DNA from: Xiphydria camelus
Taxonomy: Eukaryota > Arthropoda > Insecta > Hymenoptera > Xiphydriidae
Length of the DNA: 64,000 bases
Assembly (NCBI GenBank): GCA_963678675.1
Contig: OY783195.1
Location: 12,381,305-12,445,304 of the forward strand
Reading direction: 5' to 3'
A program made the position numbers and the translations under genes. Below, piece after piece: positions 34,200 through 46,693 of the stretch (within the stretch, counting starts at the first letter, position 1; each line of letters starts with the position of its first letter). The notes beneath the pieces are model-generated. The model saw only the letters and a program-made list of their open reading frames with translations, was not told the origin of the DNA and did not search any database.

Positions 34200-36743
34200 T
34201 ACGATCCTATCCTATCCCTCAGTTCGAGTAAAAGTCGCAAGCTTAAAGAAATGTAAGCAAAAGCGAGCGAGCGTGAAGGATCGAGGCAGAGGAGAGTATT
34301 TCTTTTTCGGAAGTAGAAGTTAGAGCAAAAAAGGTCGAAGAAATTTGGCATATATTCGAGGAAGTTCAGTCGGCAATCGATGGAATAAGGCTGGATGAGG
34401 TACCGAAAAACAATGACGAAGCAGAGCTATTAGGTGTACAAATAAGTTTTAGGACACTTCCATTTCGTGTCATAAAAGTAATTCAAAGTTACCGCTCACA
34501 TATGATATGGTGGCACTTGTTATGTATTGTAATATCAAAACATAAGGGAGTCATAGATGGACGCTGTTAAGTAAAACAGTGTCAACCCAAAGGGGAACCT
34601 GTGTGGGTTGACACTTTATTGCTTATCAGTGTCCAGATATAATCTTTAAATTTACAGGGGCCCTGGACTGTGAACGTACCGGGGCCCCTGCAAAGGTGGA
34701 CGACCAGGAACTGCAAGAGTTACTAGATGAAAACTCTTGCCAGATGGAAAAACAACTTTCAGAACAGCTAGGAGTAACTCAACAAACTAGTTCCTATTGC
34801 TCAAAAGCAAGACGTTATCCGGAATAACGAGCCGGTTGAACGAAAACAAGGCGTCAAACTCCCAACTCTAAAGTTGCCACAATTCAAGGGCGAATATGAA
34901 GAATGGCTTCTATTTATAGACACATACAAGTCAATGGTCCATTGAAATAAAAATCTGACACCAATACATCAATACCAGTACCTACGGAGTGCGTTAAACG
35001 GAGAAGATCTACAAATTCTCGGCGTGTTGGAGGTGACAGCAGTGAACTACGAAGGCGCATGGGAGCTTTTAAAAAAATTATGAGAACTCGAAGCTTCTTA
35101 TAAACACGCACTTGAACTGACTCTTGGACCTTCCAATAGTGGCAAAGGATAAGCCGTCAAAGATAGAGTAACTCATAGTGCATATTCGATCATATTTAAA
35201 GGCTGAAATCGCTAAGCCTTTTGGTACAGCATTGGGATGAGCTCTTGTTTAATTTGATATGAAGTAAAATAGACTACAATATCCAGAAGGATTGGGAGGA
35301 GAAAACCAATCGAAATAAAGAGAAAAGGGCAACGTTAGAAAAATTTTTATTAATATTTTTAAACGAATGATGCCGAATGCTAAAAATTATAGATGAAGTA
35401 AAAGGTAAGCAAGAGAATACAAAATCATTCACAACGGGAAAGCAAGAGAAAAAGGTTACTATGGCAGTCTCGGCAAGACAACTGCATACTTTACAACAAG
35501 AACCATAGGATATACCGATGTCCTGAATTGTTCTGCAGTTATCGAAATCGGATGGAACAAAACGCATAACACGTTCCTTCACTTCGGACAAGAACAAACA
35601 TGAACGGAGGATCAGAAGTGAAACGAGGATTCCTCAGACGACACCAAATCGGTTATCGCACATTGCACGATAGAGGAGAATGCAGCAGAAACGAATGAAC
35701 CCACGTCGAAGGTCATTCTTATTCGGAAACCAAGTACGCACGTCATATTGTCAATAGCTTAAGTTATCATATATGCCGCTTGAAGGGTGGAGGAGGGGGG
35801 GGGGGGGGGGTGGAGCAGCATGTTTGCCGGACCTTCCTGGATATGGGGTCACAATCAAACTTCATAACAAAGGATTTCGCTCGGGAGTTAAAATTGAAAT
35901 GTAAGAAAGACAAAGAGCTTATAAGTAGTGCCAACAAAGCGCAGACGAATACTGACCGGACAGTCGAAATAAGAATACGGTAAAAATATGCGGATTATGA
36001 GACGAATATGGATTGTTTGGTCCTGTCGAATATCACCTAGAGACTACCACAAGTTAAATACAAGGATGATGCAAGTACCAGAAGACTTGCAACTTGCCAA
36101 CCCAAGCTTCTTTGAGCCCGGGACAATAGACTTACTAATAGGCGCGAGTCTATTTTGGCAACTGATGTGTTCAGATTCAGTCAAACGAGCAAAAGGTATG
36201 CCAAAACTTCAAAATACATTGTTGGGATGGATTGTTGGCGGAGAACTCATTGACGCAAAGCCGACAATCGCGCTTCCACATTCGTCACAAACGTAGCGCT
36301 TCAAGCACAATTAGAGCGCTTCTGGAATCAGGAAGAAGCTTAGGAAACACGATATTAAGTAAGAAAGTAATGAAGAGGTAGGCTACGAATGACAGTTCTT
36401 AAAATCGATGAAATGAGAAATCCAGCCGATTCATAGTGCGACTACCGAAGAAGTCTGATGTACCAGCCAGTTTTGAAACTACACAGCATAACAACGAAAT
36501 TAAGAGTTGTTTTCGATGTCTCAGCAGAAACATCAAACGAAAAGAAAGGCTTCGAATGATAGTTGTTGCCTGGACCAAATCCGCAGAGATTTATTCGAAA
36601 TTATTTTGAGATTCAGAGCTCATGAGATTGTAATAACAGTGGACATAGCAGCAATGTTTCGGCAGGTCATCGTTGGAGAAGAAGACAAGGACCTTCAAAG
36701 AATATTTTTGGAGGACAGATCCATCACAACCGATCAAAACATA
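34200..36743 (+). pseudogene. Decayed BEL/Pao retrotransposon: gag, protease and start of reverse transcriptase
   Basis: Pieces in all three frames follow the BEL/Pao order. Gag: FEEVQSAIDGIRLDEVP (~34360-34410), LPTLKLPQFKGEYEEWLLFI (~34859), QYLRSALNGEDLQILGVLEV and a NTHLN...LLDLPIV stretch to ~35150, typical of the DUF1759 gag core. Protease: CRTFLDMGSQSNFITKDFAR (~35825), with the D-x-G-S active-site pattern. Linker: NPSFFEPGTIDLLIGASLFW (~36098). Reverse transcriptase: RVVFDVSAETSNEKK (~36505) and AHEIVITVDIAAMFRQVIVG (~36625), which holds the first catalytic Asp. Several frameshifts and stops make it inactive. Homology ends where the 36744-37967 element begins, and no LTR pair was identified. 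About 34450-34700 is foreign sequence splitting gag. Confidence 0.75.
34577..34613. repeat. Hairpin with 12-bp stem
   Basis: AGTGTCAACCCA and TGGGTTGACACT are complementary, separated by a short GGGGAACC-containing loop. It lies in the non-gag insert within the BEL/Pao remnant. A U-rich stretch follows on the + strand. Function is unknown. Confidence 0.4.
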
Positions 36744-37967
36744 GAGGAGCGGCTTGCAGGTTGCCACCCGTTAGCTTTTTTGGTCATACGTTGGGAAGAG
36801 AAAGTTCAGAGCTACTATTTGAAGCTAGATATCATGTGAATTCCTAAGAAATCAAAATTATACAGCGAATTCTTGAAAGTATTGAAAATTGAACCCTTGA
36901 AATTTTGGCTTCCAGGTTGCCACCCTTAGAAAAAATGCTGAAAATGTAGAAAAACTCGAGTAAAAACACCTGATTTATTGAACTAATGAAAATATATTGT
37001 ATTTTATTTGCCGTACGTGGCTGTGAACATGAAAAAATAATTGAAAATTGCCTTGAAAAATCAAATTTGCAAAATTGTATAGAATCATTCCAAATCGCCA
37101 TCGGAATCACAGTTTGGGCAAGTGTAAACACTGAGACGTATATTGACACATTTCGCGTGAACAGCTGTTTTGCATTCGTGGCACCATATCGATATGGTAT
37201 ACTTTTGCAGTAGGTACTCTTCCTTGATTTATTGTCGACATTGATTGCTTTGATTGCGACGAGCAACGCTTCAAAATCCTTAATGCCGTGTTCAGATTTT
37301 CTTCATCTACGTGCTGCCATGCTAAAAATGTATCAAACATGAAAAATTAACGAAAATATCACTAAAATGCAATCATTATGGCGGATATAAGAAATTACTT
37401 GTGTGTGTGTGTGCGCGCGCGCGTGTGTGTATACGTGCCTATGAAAAAATGTCCAGCCACCCCAAATAAGAACCGTTCCTACGCCTCTCAGTAAGCATCA
37501 CTTGTTCATGAAAAATAGCAATTGAGTGTAAATAAGCGAAAAAGAGAGGGGTGGCAACTTGCAAGCCAACTAAAAGGTGGCAACTTGCATTCTGACGAGA
37601 TTTTGGAAAACATAAAGAAACATTGCCAATATTCATAATATGCTTGAATTCTGTTTGGATTATGTGAATTGGTTGGAAAAATGACACATCACGAATATTT
37701 ACCTTGAGTTGTTGATGGAAATGTTCAATTCACGAGCACAGGGAAAACACACAATTTTAATATTGGACTTACTTATGAGCAATATATTATACTCTGCTCA
37801 GAAAAGACAGTGTTTTTGCGTCTGTCCGTTTCAGAAGTGGATTGAAAGTAACAACCACTCTTCTAACGTCGATGTCAGTCACAGTTAAGGTTATGACACG
37901 GCTGGAATGTCAAAATACAGCAGGGGTGGCAACCTGCAAGCAGTGGCAATCTGCAAGCCTCTCCCCT
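36744..37967. mobile_element. 1.2 kb element with GGCTTGCAGGTTGCCAC ends
   Basis: GGAGCGGCTTGCAGGTTGCC at the left pairs with the right end near 37930-37965. The word GGTGGCAACTTGCAAGC or its complement recurs subterminally (36761, 36917, 37551, 37576, 37924). It interrupts the BEL/Pao reverse transcriptase. The frames of 75-140 aa inside lack motifs. A (GT)/(GC) microsatellite lies at about 37398-37430. Confidence 0.55.
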
Positions 37968-38440
37968 ACAGTCACGCACGGAACGCACCGGTGCCGTACT
38001 TGGCTATTAGGTGTTATATGTTTTATTTATTATTTACTAGCAGCCCGTCCCGGCTTCGCACGGGTAGATTGTGGATTGATTTTGTCCGTCCACCACATTA
38101 TTAGCTACGGAAAAATCCTAAACCCTACTATCAAAAAGAATTTTTATAGGGCCCACATAGTTTTCATGGTACGAAGCCGAACTGTACTTGACCTTCAAAA
38201 AGTCCCGCTACGGCTGAATATCTCAGCGGGAAATCATTTTATAGAAAAATTTTGAATACAAAACTTTTAGTATTTTTCCCGAGCTACCCAATGGTCATAT
38301 TGGATTTGACCTTGACCATGACCTTCAAGGTTATATCAAGGTCAAATTAATTTTTTTTCGCGTTCAAATGTGTCCTTGACCATTTTTTTCATGTTACCTT
38401 TATTGTCAGCGGAGGTCAAATTTAGGTCAAGTATAGTTCG

Positions 38441-39320
38441 ACTTTTTGAACACCCTGTACAAGATTTACTAACTCAGAAACCTTCGTGGATATGTGTCCA
38501 ACTGTTCCCCAAATTTTCATCGCAATCGGATGAACGGTTTAGGAAGGCATAATAATCATCCGTACCGATACTTTTTGAACACCCTGTATAAGATTTACTA
38601 ACTCAGAAACCTTCGCGGGCATGCGTCCAACCATTCCCCAAAGTTTCATCGCAATCGGATGAACGGTTTAGGAAGGCATAATAATCATCAGTACTGGTAC
38701 TTTTTGAACACCCTGTATAAGATTTACTAACTCAGAAACCTTCGCGGGCATGCGTCCAACCATTCCCCAACTTTTCATCGCAATCGGATGAACGGTTTAG
38801 GAAGGCATAATAATCATCAGTACCGGTACTTTTTGAACACCTTTTATAAGATTTGCTAACTCAGAAACCTTCGCGGGCATGCGTCCAACCATTCCCCAAA
38901 GTTTCATCACAATCGGATGAACGGTTTAGGAAGGCATAATAATCATCCGTACCGGTACTTTTTGAACACCCTGTATAAGATTTACTAACTCAGAAACCTT
39001 CGCGGGCATGCGTCCAACCATTCCCCAAAGTTTCATCGCAATCGAATGAACGGTTTAGGAAGGCATTTGATATTACCTTAAAGGTCACGGTCAAGGTCAA
39101 ATCCAATACGACCAATGGATAGCCAAGGTAAAATCCTTAAAGTTTTGTATTAAACATTTTTCTCTAAAATGTTTTCCCGCTGAGATAATCGACCGTACCG
39201 GGACTTTTTGAACACCCTGTATAAGATTTACTAACTCAGAAACCATCGCGGGCATGCGTCCAACCATTTCCCAAAATTTCATCGCAATCGGATGAACGGT
39301 TTAGGAAGGCATAAGAGACA
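38441..39320 (+). repeat. Tandem array, ~129-bp unit, five adjacent copies plus one separated
   Basis: CTTTTTGAACACCCTGTATA recurs at a regular ~129-bp spacing near 38441, 38570, 38698, 38827 and 38956, each followed by CTAACTCAGAAACCTTCG and ATCGCAATCGGATGAACGGT. A sixth copy starts near 39203 after ~135 bp shared with the 19-20 kb element. Copies differ by few substitutions, so expansion is recent. Confidence 0.8.
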
Positions 39321-39321
39321 T

Positions 39322-39352
<31 letters not shown>
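39311..39352. repeat. (GACA)n microsatellite
   Basis: A run of GACA units at the 3' end of the dispersed repeat at 38036-39376. Confidence 0.85.
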
Positions 39353-39356
<4 letters not shown>

Positions 39357-39499
39357 TTCATTTTTATATATATAGATTATATATATAGATTATCATTTTA
39401 AGAGTAATTATGGCACCGTTTAACAATATAAATCGATCATCATTATTTAAAAATACAACTTAACAATATTTAACCCGTCAGCACTCGCGCCAGATATCA

Positions 39500-39790
39500 T
39501 GATTTTCAAAAAGTTAATGAACCTTAACCAAATTCGGTATAGGGGTTTTCTTTGAATCGCTGATCACGAATCTGAAGTCTGATTTCAAAAATTCAAGATG
39601 ACTGATCCAATATGGCGGACGAGATTTTCGAAAATCGACGGATTTATGCCAAATTTGGTATAGAGAGGTTTTTTGGATCGCTGATCATGAATCTGAAGAG
39701 ATTTCAACAATTCAAGATGGGGGATCCAATATGGCGGACGAGAATTTCGAAAATCGACGGATTCATGCCAAATTTGATATAGGGGGGTTT
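39500..39790. repeat. Two to three diverged ~120-bp tandem units
   Basis: ATCCAATATGGCGGACGAGA and TTTCGAAAATCGACGGATT recur about 120 bp apart. The AATATGGCGGACGA word links them to the 19435-19960 array. Confidence 0.6.
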
Positions 39791-40562
39791 TTCGGGTCTC
39801 GGTATCGCATGAAATGTTTACCCCCTTTTTTTATGTGACTGTGTTGTTTTGCCAAAACAAAAACAGTACGTAATAAAGTTTTTAGTAATTGATATCTACT
39901 GATAGGGAGAGCAATTATGTATAAAATGATACCAAGTTCATGTAGTGTAACTGCGTTGTTTGTGTTAAAAAGGGATCCAAACATGGAGTCCATATCCACA
40001 AGGGATCCGAGATGATATTGTTTCAACCGTACCCAACCCGCCATTATGTACAAAACAGTTTATAGTAATGGTGACAATAATTTCACACTAAAACTAATCA
40101 CTCTGCCATATTCTACAAGCTTCATTTCAAGAACAAAAAACACTCAATACTCTCACTTTAATAAAAGCCTTAATAATTGCAAAAATCTTCGAACTAAAAT
40201 ATTGACTTTTACTTCTTCAAACACAATAGGGCCTCCTATAAATAATTGCAGCACGCTTTGAGACACGCAATTGAAATTCGTGTTCGGCCTTGTTGTCTAC
40301 TTCGTTCGTCTCTTGCACTCCCCACCTTACCACACACGGTTCGAAAATATTCACTCTGTTTCAACCGTCCTTTGTTTCAATCGTACCCAGTCTACCTACT
40401 TCTGTTAGCCCTGTATCTGGTATTGTAGCCTACGCGCAACATAGATTTCGAACACTTGTTTTTCACTTATCTCTAAATAAAGGACTGGTAACATTGCTTG
40501 TCTGAGAGCTACTAATTGAAAATCACCTTCTTCTTCAAGTCAGTGGCTTTTTGAATTTTTAT
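39791..40562. other. No supported gene or repeat ends
   Basis: Frames up to 96 aa on either strand carry no recognisable motif. Composition is mixed, so this may be host intergenic sequence. Confidence 0.4.
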
Positions 40563-40681
40563 TAGGGTCAAGTGGGGTAAAGTGGGACGAGATGGCTAAA
40601 GAAGTTGGCTCCTCGTCGCCACGGAAAATAATGGAAACGAGGGGCCAACCTCCCCGACCATCTCACCCCACTATACCCTAT
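40563..40681. mobile_element. 119-bp MITE, TAGGGTCAAGTGGGG ends
   Basis: TAGGGTCAAGTGGGGTAAAG at the left pairs with CACCCCACTATACCCTA at the right, and GACGAGATGG / CCATCTC arms continue inward. TA duplication is plausible. The terminal style resembles 13657-14744. Confidence 0.65.
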
Positions 40682-40948
40682 ATTATATATGCTATAGCAA
40701 TTATATTAAATTTCAGAACTTTTTGAAAAGTTTTTGGGGTATGCCAGATACAGGGTTAGACAAGGAAGGAGCCGTGAAGACGTTGGGCCTTCTGTGGGAA
40801 CGCTCCATACATATATTATCACGATGATTTTGCTAATATTACGTGCTACAGTTAATATCTGTGCATTATTTGTGCATTACACATGGTCATGCCAAATACG
40901 TTTGCGTAGTGCGAAACTGTGAGATCTGGGTAAATTCACAACAAAAAT

Positions 40949-42198
40949 TTAGGGGAATGTTGGGGAATTGTGCGCAGTGAATAATTGTGCCCATCGTAGT
41001 TTTCGTCACCTCTACGATAGAAGGAAACGTCATCGAGTCGAAATGTTGAAGCAAATGATAATTCTTTATGATATAACTGTAAGTTATATCGATTTGGAGC
41101 ATTGCTAATAACAGAATTCGAAAAGAGTAAAGGTCTCAGTTTTGATGCAATTTTGAAGGTCTAGTAAATAAGATGGTAAGTCCGTAATTTTATTTTGTTT
41201 AATTAACTTAACACATTGAGCTATTATTCATTTTTTTCCGATAAAATATCTATGAATTATTGTTTTTTATATCAAATTCAGTAGCAGTGGGTAACTGTAC
41301 GCATGCATTCTCGAATACGCAGAATTACTTCTTATACACATGTATGTCTATTTCTAACTGCTTTCACATACTCTCAGATTATACAGTTAGAAAAGACATA
41401 TCTCGTCGCTTTGGTGGTGAACTGTTCTAACCCAAAGAAACAAGAACTTGAGCTAGTGCGCTTTTAAGAAAGTTCGTAATCGAGAAACTCATGTTTTCTT
41501 CTCTAAAACTGTAACCAGAAGAAAAAACAAAACAATTTTTTGATATTTTTATTTAACGATTATGCTTAAAAACTCAGTTGCTAAAAGTGCTAAGCTGCTT
41601 ATGTCTATTTACTACAATAATTTGTGGGTTACGCCATTTAGAAAATTTTGTGTTATAAGGACATTAAAAAGATTGTGGGTTAGAATACTTATAGGAATCA
41701 AACTTTATGCTTTTTAGTGTTTGTTAACAGTCTTAACTCAATTTTACACTTTTTGTAGGTTACGACTGTTCACCACCAAAGCGACGATCTATCTAAAGAG
41801 GGCAAGCAGATGAAGCTGAAAATTAACTGTAGGTATCTGTGATTCTTGCTTGAGAAAGTAATTTTTCTAATTGTATTACTAATTTTCGATAAAATAAACA
41901 TTCGTTGAATACATTTTCTTATTTCCGTATTCCATTCCATAAAAGATTCATTTCATTCAATTATTTCCTACGGCTTTCATTCTACGCACAATTACCTGAC
42001 ACACGAGAGACTTTTTGCTTTTGCATTTTTTTCCTCTTTGCAAAATACAACATCAACTAATGAAAAATTGTTTAATATGAGGATGCATAATGATGAAAGA
42101 ATATTTGGAACTTATATTGACATGCTTATATTGATTCCAACTCCATGGCAATGTATAATATTTGCCTTAACTGCGCACAATTCGCCCACTCTCTCTTA
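40949..42198. mobile_element. 1.25 kb transposon with AATTGTGCGCAGT subterminal ends
   Basis: GGGGAATTGTGCGCAGTGAA at the left pairs with the right end containing AACTGCGCACAATTCGCCCA. No transposase is present. A second inverted pair lies inside at 41404-41786. Confidence 0.55.
41404..41786. mobile_element. Inner inverted-repeat element
   Basis: CGTCGCTTTGGTGGTGAAC at the left is the exact complement of GTTCACCACCAAAGCGACG at the right, and the next bases (TGTT..AACCC / GGTTACGACT) also pair. It lies well inside the 40949-42198 element and is probably a nested MITE. Confidence 0.5.
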
Positions 42199-42379
42199 TT
42201 ACAGCAAATAATAAAACATTAATATTTTCATTTTGAGAAGCTGTTCATGAAATTATCTACATACTCATGAAAGTATACTGGTTCTTGTAGCTACTGTAAC
42301 GGGGAATCAATGTTATCAAGTTCAGCGCAGAGGTTCCCAGTGTTATTTTGATCCCTTTCGGCGCTAAAAATTAATTACA

Positions 42380-42958
42380 TATACAGGGTGTTCGGAAAAA
42401 ACACCGACACAGAAATAGGGGTGATAGGTTACGTCATTACAAATATTTTGATATAAGGGACCTATACCCGCAAGCGCCCCCTTCTGGAGATATCAACTTT
42501 TCAAGTTTATAACGACCGAGGTTGATCAAAGTAGAATAATAAGAAACGTATCAAGATGGTAACGAATATTTAATTTTACGAGATACAAAAACAATGTCCT
42601 ACAGCAAATAGTCAAAATGACGGCCACCCATGTCCATGCAACATCGGAAACGATTCTGGATAGATGTGCCACTGCGAAAACTGCTTGCGAAAAGGATAAC
42701 CGCTTGGCTCAAGTCCTTGTACTTTTCGAAGATGATGCGGGTACAAGGAGTTTTCATTTGTTTTTCAATTGTACAGGTAGACAAAAAAACTCAATATTAT
42801 TCTACTTTGATCAACCTCGGTCGTTATAAACTTGAAAAGTCGATATCTCCAGAAGGGGGGGCGCTTGCGGGTATAGGTCCCTTATATCAAAATACTTGTA
42901 ATGACGTAACCTATCACCCTTATTTCTGTGTCGGTGTTTTTTCCGAACACCCTGTATA
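42380..42958. mobile_element. 579-bp mariner-type deletion derivative
   Basis: TATACAGGGTGTTCGGAAAA and its complement form the ends, with arms containing GTGATAGGTTACGTCATTAC. Near 42600-42670 the minus strand reads QNRFRCCMDMGGRHFDYLL, matching the C-terminal block of DUF4817-type mariner transposases (R-F-R-C ... G-G-H-F-E-x-L). It is thus an internally deleted relative of the autonomous family seen at 29438-30299. Confidence 0.7.
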
Positions 42959-42962
42959 ATAA

Positions 42963-43200
42963 TGTGAGAGATGGATCATGAGGATGGTTGGCGGTCGGGT
43001 GGAAAATACAGGTGCTCGATCAGTGAGTTAACGCGATACTTTATTAGGGAACCACACTACATTGGGTCCGGAGCTGCTGTTCGCTCGACGTCGTAGGCGC
43101 TACTCGCCCGTGTCGCGGGCGGACTGTTGGCTCATGCCCCCCGAGCGCCGCACTCGGAGGCGCTACGAAGCACCATCCTCCGTTAGGGAAATCGTCTTAC
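42963..43200. mobile_element. Possible solo LTR
   Basis: A GC-rich 238-bp block starting TGTGAGAGATGGATCATGAG and ending GGAAATCGTCTTAC is flanked on both sides by AATAA, a 5-bp duplication of the length LTR elements make. The 3' end lacks a clean CA unless one flanking A is counted. Composition contrasts sharply with its AT-rich surroundings. No internal region is attached. Confidence 0.35.
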
Positions 43201-43742
43201 AATAATATTCGAATAACGGAAAAATATTTGAATAAGAGTTTATATAAAGTGAACATTATTTTATTTCATTGAAAATACTATATAAATTAATTGTTATAGA
43301 TTGTTGTTATTTTACGACGATAAAAATAATTTATAATTGTCGAAGGTCGCACGAGATAAAAATAATGAAGATCTAATTTTTTGGAGACCAAAAATTCCAC
43401 GGAATTTAAAGATATAAATGCTGATACCAAAATTCCTGTTATCTAAACAGTATCATTTTTTGTTCTTTGAAAGGTAACGAGAATACTGAGTAAGGGAGAC
43501 TTACACATATGTGTAAGTTTGTGATATTTGGCTGGTCTCTACCCAAATAGCATAAAAATATTTAAAAAATATTATTAAAATATCTTCTTATAAGATTGTA
43601 ATACTGCGGAAATATTTAAAAATATATTTGAAACATGGCAGAAATATTTTTAATGTATGAAAATATCCGCTAAGAAACCTGGTTTAGTAATATTTTATAA
43701 ATACTTCTGATATTTTTTACGAAAAGTACATTTAAAAACTAA

Positions 43743-44213
43743 TTAACCCTTTCGCTTCGAGCGACGGATATATCCGTCATCCGCGCGACGACCTGTGTGT
43801 ACGAGCGACGGATATATCCGGCATCCATATGATATGTATACAAGTACTATCTGTAGTCAATGATAAATTCTTCGTTATCGGCAAAACATTTTTTGTTGAT
43901 TTTATTAACATAATATTAGATTAAACGTTTAATCGTAGTCTTGTAAATATGTAAATACCTAAAAATATGTCAACTGTAATTGGTCTAATGTTTTTAAAAT
44001 AACGAATATAATTTTGTATAAGTCTTTTCATATTAAAAATGTGAACTATATTTGTTATATTAGAGCAACGATTGTTTTAAGCACACACAAGTTGATATTT
44101 AAGACTTAGAAAACTTATATACAAAAACCACGTGCACTGTGCATATTTCTGGCGCGTGCTTCCGTTCAGTGACGGCACTTCGGCGGACTGAACTGCCGAA
44201 GCGAAAGGGTTAA
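43743..44213. mobile_element. 471-bp piggyBac-like MITE
   Basis: Ends TTAACCCTTTCGCTTCGAG and CTGCCGAAGCGAAAGGGTTAA are inverted and bounded by TTAA. Near the left end GCGACGGATATATCCG occurs twice. Same terminal style as 15146-15492 and 53813-53904. Confidence 0.75.
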
Positions 44214-44299
44214 AAGAGTGTTTTAGGGTAATGGATAACGTTTACTAACGAAATATTCTTGAAATTTTTTATTTTTTTGAATCGGAAGGGACATCATTC

Positions 44300-44395
44300 T
44301 TCGTACCATAGTTAAGTTTTCGGAGATTTGAACCTGAGTTCCCTACGTAGAGACCGAAGCCTTGACCATGGAGCTACCCAGTGTTCTTGACATTT
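44300..44395 (-). repeat. tRNA-derived SINE fragment or tRNA pseudogene
   Basis: On the minus strand GGGTAGCTCCATGGTCAAGG resembles a pol III A box and GGTTCAAATCTCCG a B box at tRNA-like spacing. I could not fold a convincing anticodon arm or acceptor stem, so a functional tRNA is unlikely. Confidence 0.5.
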
Positions 44396-45979
44396 TAAGT
44401 AATTTTATTCTATATCATGTTAGCGGCAATGTGAATAAACACATCCGTTCATTAATTTTCTTTTCACTATTCCATTATATCATTTTAGAATTATAGTAGG
44501 ACCTCTATTAATATTATTTTATATTAACAATATTAAAAACAATTAGTTCCAATGTATTATATTTAAGATTTTATGTATTTATTTATTCTGTTGTAGTATG
44601 TACATTCTTTGTTTAAGTATGTAAGACATAGGTATATGTATAAGTCCAAATAATAAGGTATATGTAAAGGTAATTGTAGTCAAGATACATGTACCTATCT
44701 CATTGAATGCAGCAAATATTATATAGTCGATGGCTGTGCACAAAGTTATATTATGTCATTTCTCAAAGTAATTCAGATTTACTACCACTGGTACAATTTT
44801 TAACTACTATTATGAACAGTGTTATTTTGGCCACCAGTAGACTTTCTGTTATATTTTCAGCATTTTTCTATGAGTGAAAGGAAACGAGTTGGAAGAAGTC
44901 GGCATAGGAACATTCGACGTCGAGAAGAGGTAATGAAAACGACGAAAATGAACTTTTATTGAGCACTGCAAGGATCAACTTTCATCTGGGCATTCGTAGC
45001 TTTCGAAAGTATTGTTGACAGTTTCTTACAGTAGAAAGAGACAAAGCAGGAGAATTATAAATATCAAAAGACACGGACATACGAAACTAAGAAAGATCCA
45101 CTGAAATGACGGAACATGTTTCAAGCACTATAAGGATCGGCTTGTAATTCGTACTCAAGCAGGCTCTCTGTTATATTTATAATATTTTCTATAAGCTAGG
45201 ATAAATCACTTTAAGGAATTTTAAGAATTATAGGAACGTACGAGATTGAAAATAGACTCTCTCTGTTATATTTGTAATGTCTTCGATGAGCGTAAATAAA
45301 ATGGTTGGAGGAATTTTAAGAATCCGAAGGTTCATTGATTGTTTTCCTTTTTTGTATAATACTACTAAATAGACTGAGAAAAATAAGTTACGAATCCAAG
45401 TAAATGGGTACCTTTTGGCACTATTCATATCGACGGTTTACTCGAGTCAAGTATCTATAGTCTGTACGATATTTGTTGAGCCAGAATTCCTAGAAGACTA
45501 CTGCATCACTTTCTTGGAATTATCCCCATTTGGCACCCGAGTTGGAGACATTGGTGGCGCAGCATTTACCGTAGCAGATTGCAGTAAACATTATTTGCAT
45601 ACCGTGCTTTGCAGTCGATTTATACGTAGCGTGTTTCTTTGTGAATGTATCGTCCTGTGAATTATCAGTTTAATTTCTTATTAAAAGAAATCAATGGAGG
45701 CGAAAAAGAAAAGGAAGGAATTAAATTCCCAGTCGAAGGGTAAATAATGCCAAAAATTTGAAGGTATCAAATATCATATTAGGAATAATGTATTAAATAC
45801 TACTGCAATAATTTGTTTCGATTGAATAAAGAACTTTAATTTATCTTGGCTTCAATTTACATTTATATTAATCTGTACCTTTTACAATCTGAAATAGGCA
45901 CCCAATTGTATTCAAAATATGAAGATATATAATAGTTATATTATCTTGATATTAACGAATCTGTAACGTAACTATCATG

Positions 45980-46550
45980 CAAGAAGTTTTATATTTACGA
46001 GTATGTACAGGTTAATGGAACATACACGTATATCACCTATGAAAGAACAGTTTATATACGTGCATGTAACATTGAAACATGCACATAAATATAATACTTT
46101 CTGCATAAGTTACATTACAGGTTTGTCAATTGTTCATATCACAGGAATATTATGCAACACATATTACATAACATGGTAATATTAGTGAGTAGGAAATAAT
46201 AACTTACATGTAAGTTACAGGTAATGTTACTCGTAACTTTCTGGTAAATTGTTGTTACGTTGCAGTTACATTACGCAACACACCTGCAAGGTTACGAGTT
46301 CGTAACGGTTATGTTATGCACGTAACATAACATATTAATGTTACATGTTACATTTCAGTTACATTACATAACGTACGGGCAACATAACTGAATTGTAACA
46401 GTTATGCAACACATGTTACATAACATGGTAACATTTCTGAGTGGGAAATAATAACTTACATGTAAGTTACATGTAAGTTACCGGTGATGTTACTTGTTAC
46501 ATTGGGTTACATTGCTGTTACATTGCTGTAACAATACCGTGTTTACTGGG
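45980..46550. repeat. Low-complexity block of GTTACA/TGTAAC words
   Basis: Dozens of GTTAC, ACATGTAAGTTAC and TAACAT words crowd this stretch, and several local blocks repeat (ACTTACATGTAAGTTAC near 46204 and 46452). It ends near TTTACTGGGA at 46548, a CCCA-type terminus, so it may be the interior of one such element. Confidence 0.5.
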
Positions 46551-46693
46551 ATGACATTAAAAATTTGTTACGTGCATCATACATACATATATGTCCTTCT
46601 CGACGCCAAATAACTTTTATTTGCAAAACTTCATCGTGAAGTGTCAAATAGCGGAAATAAACAGCATGACTACCCCGAGTGGAATACTTTGTA

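Larger units (their letters stand above)
38036..39376 (+). repeat. Dispersed repeat with internal satellite and (GACA)n tail
   Basis: It starts ACTAGCAGCCCGTCCCGGCT and ends with (GACA)n followed by TTTTTATATATATAGATTAT. This head/tail pairing resembles common insect retroelement-like repeats, but I cannot name a class. Blocks near 38110-38200 and 39070-39170 are shared with 19123-20310. Most of the length is a tandem array. Confidence 0.55.
43201..46693. other. AT-rich stretch without a supported gene
   Basis: It contains the elements at 43743-44213 and 44300-44395 and the repeat at 45980-46550. A CCCAAATAGCATAAAAATAT end near 43549 may be one end of a CCCA..TAGC element whose partner I could not find. 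The 81-aa frame at 45415-45660 has no recognisable domain. Confidence 0.4.

Noticed and set aside
34200..36743. Intact retrovirus-like element
   Set aside because: Several frameshifts and stops, no LTR pair, no integrase or RNase H; only BEL/Pao fragments remain.
38441..39070. CRISPR-like array from regular repeats
   Set aside because: Whole ~129-bp units are repeated with no unique spacers, and the genome is eukaryotic; this is a tandem satellite.
45415..45660. 81-aa frame as a small host gene
   Set aside because: No domain, signal peptide, splice context or codon bias that I can recognise.
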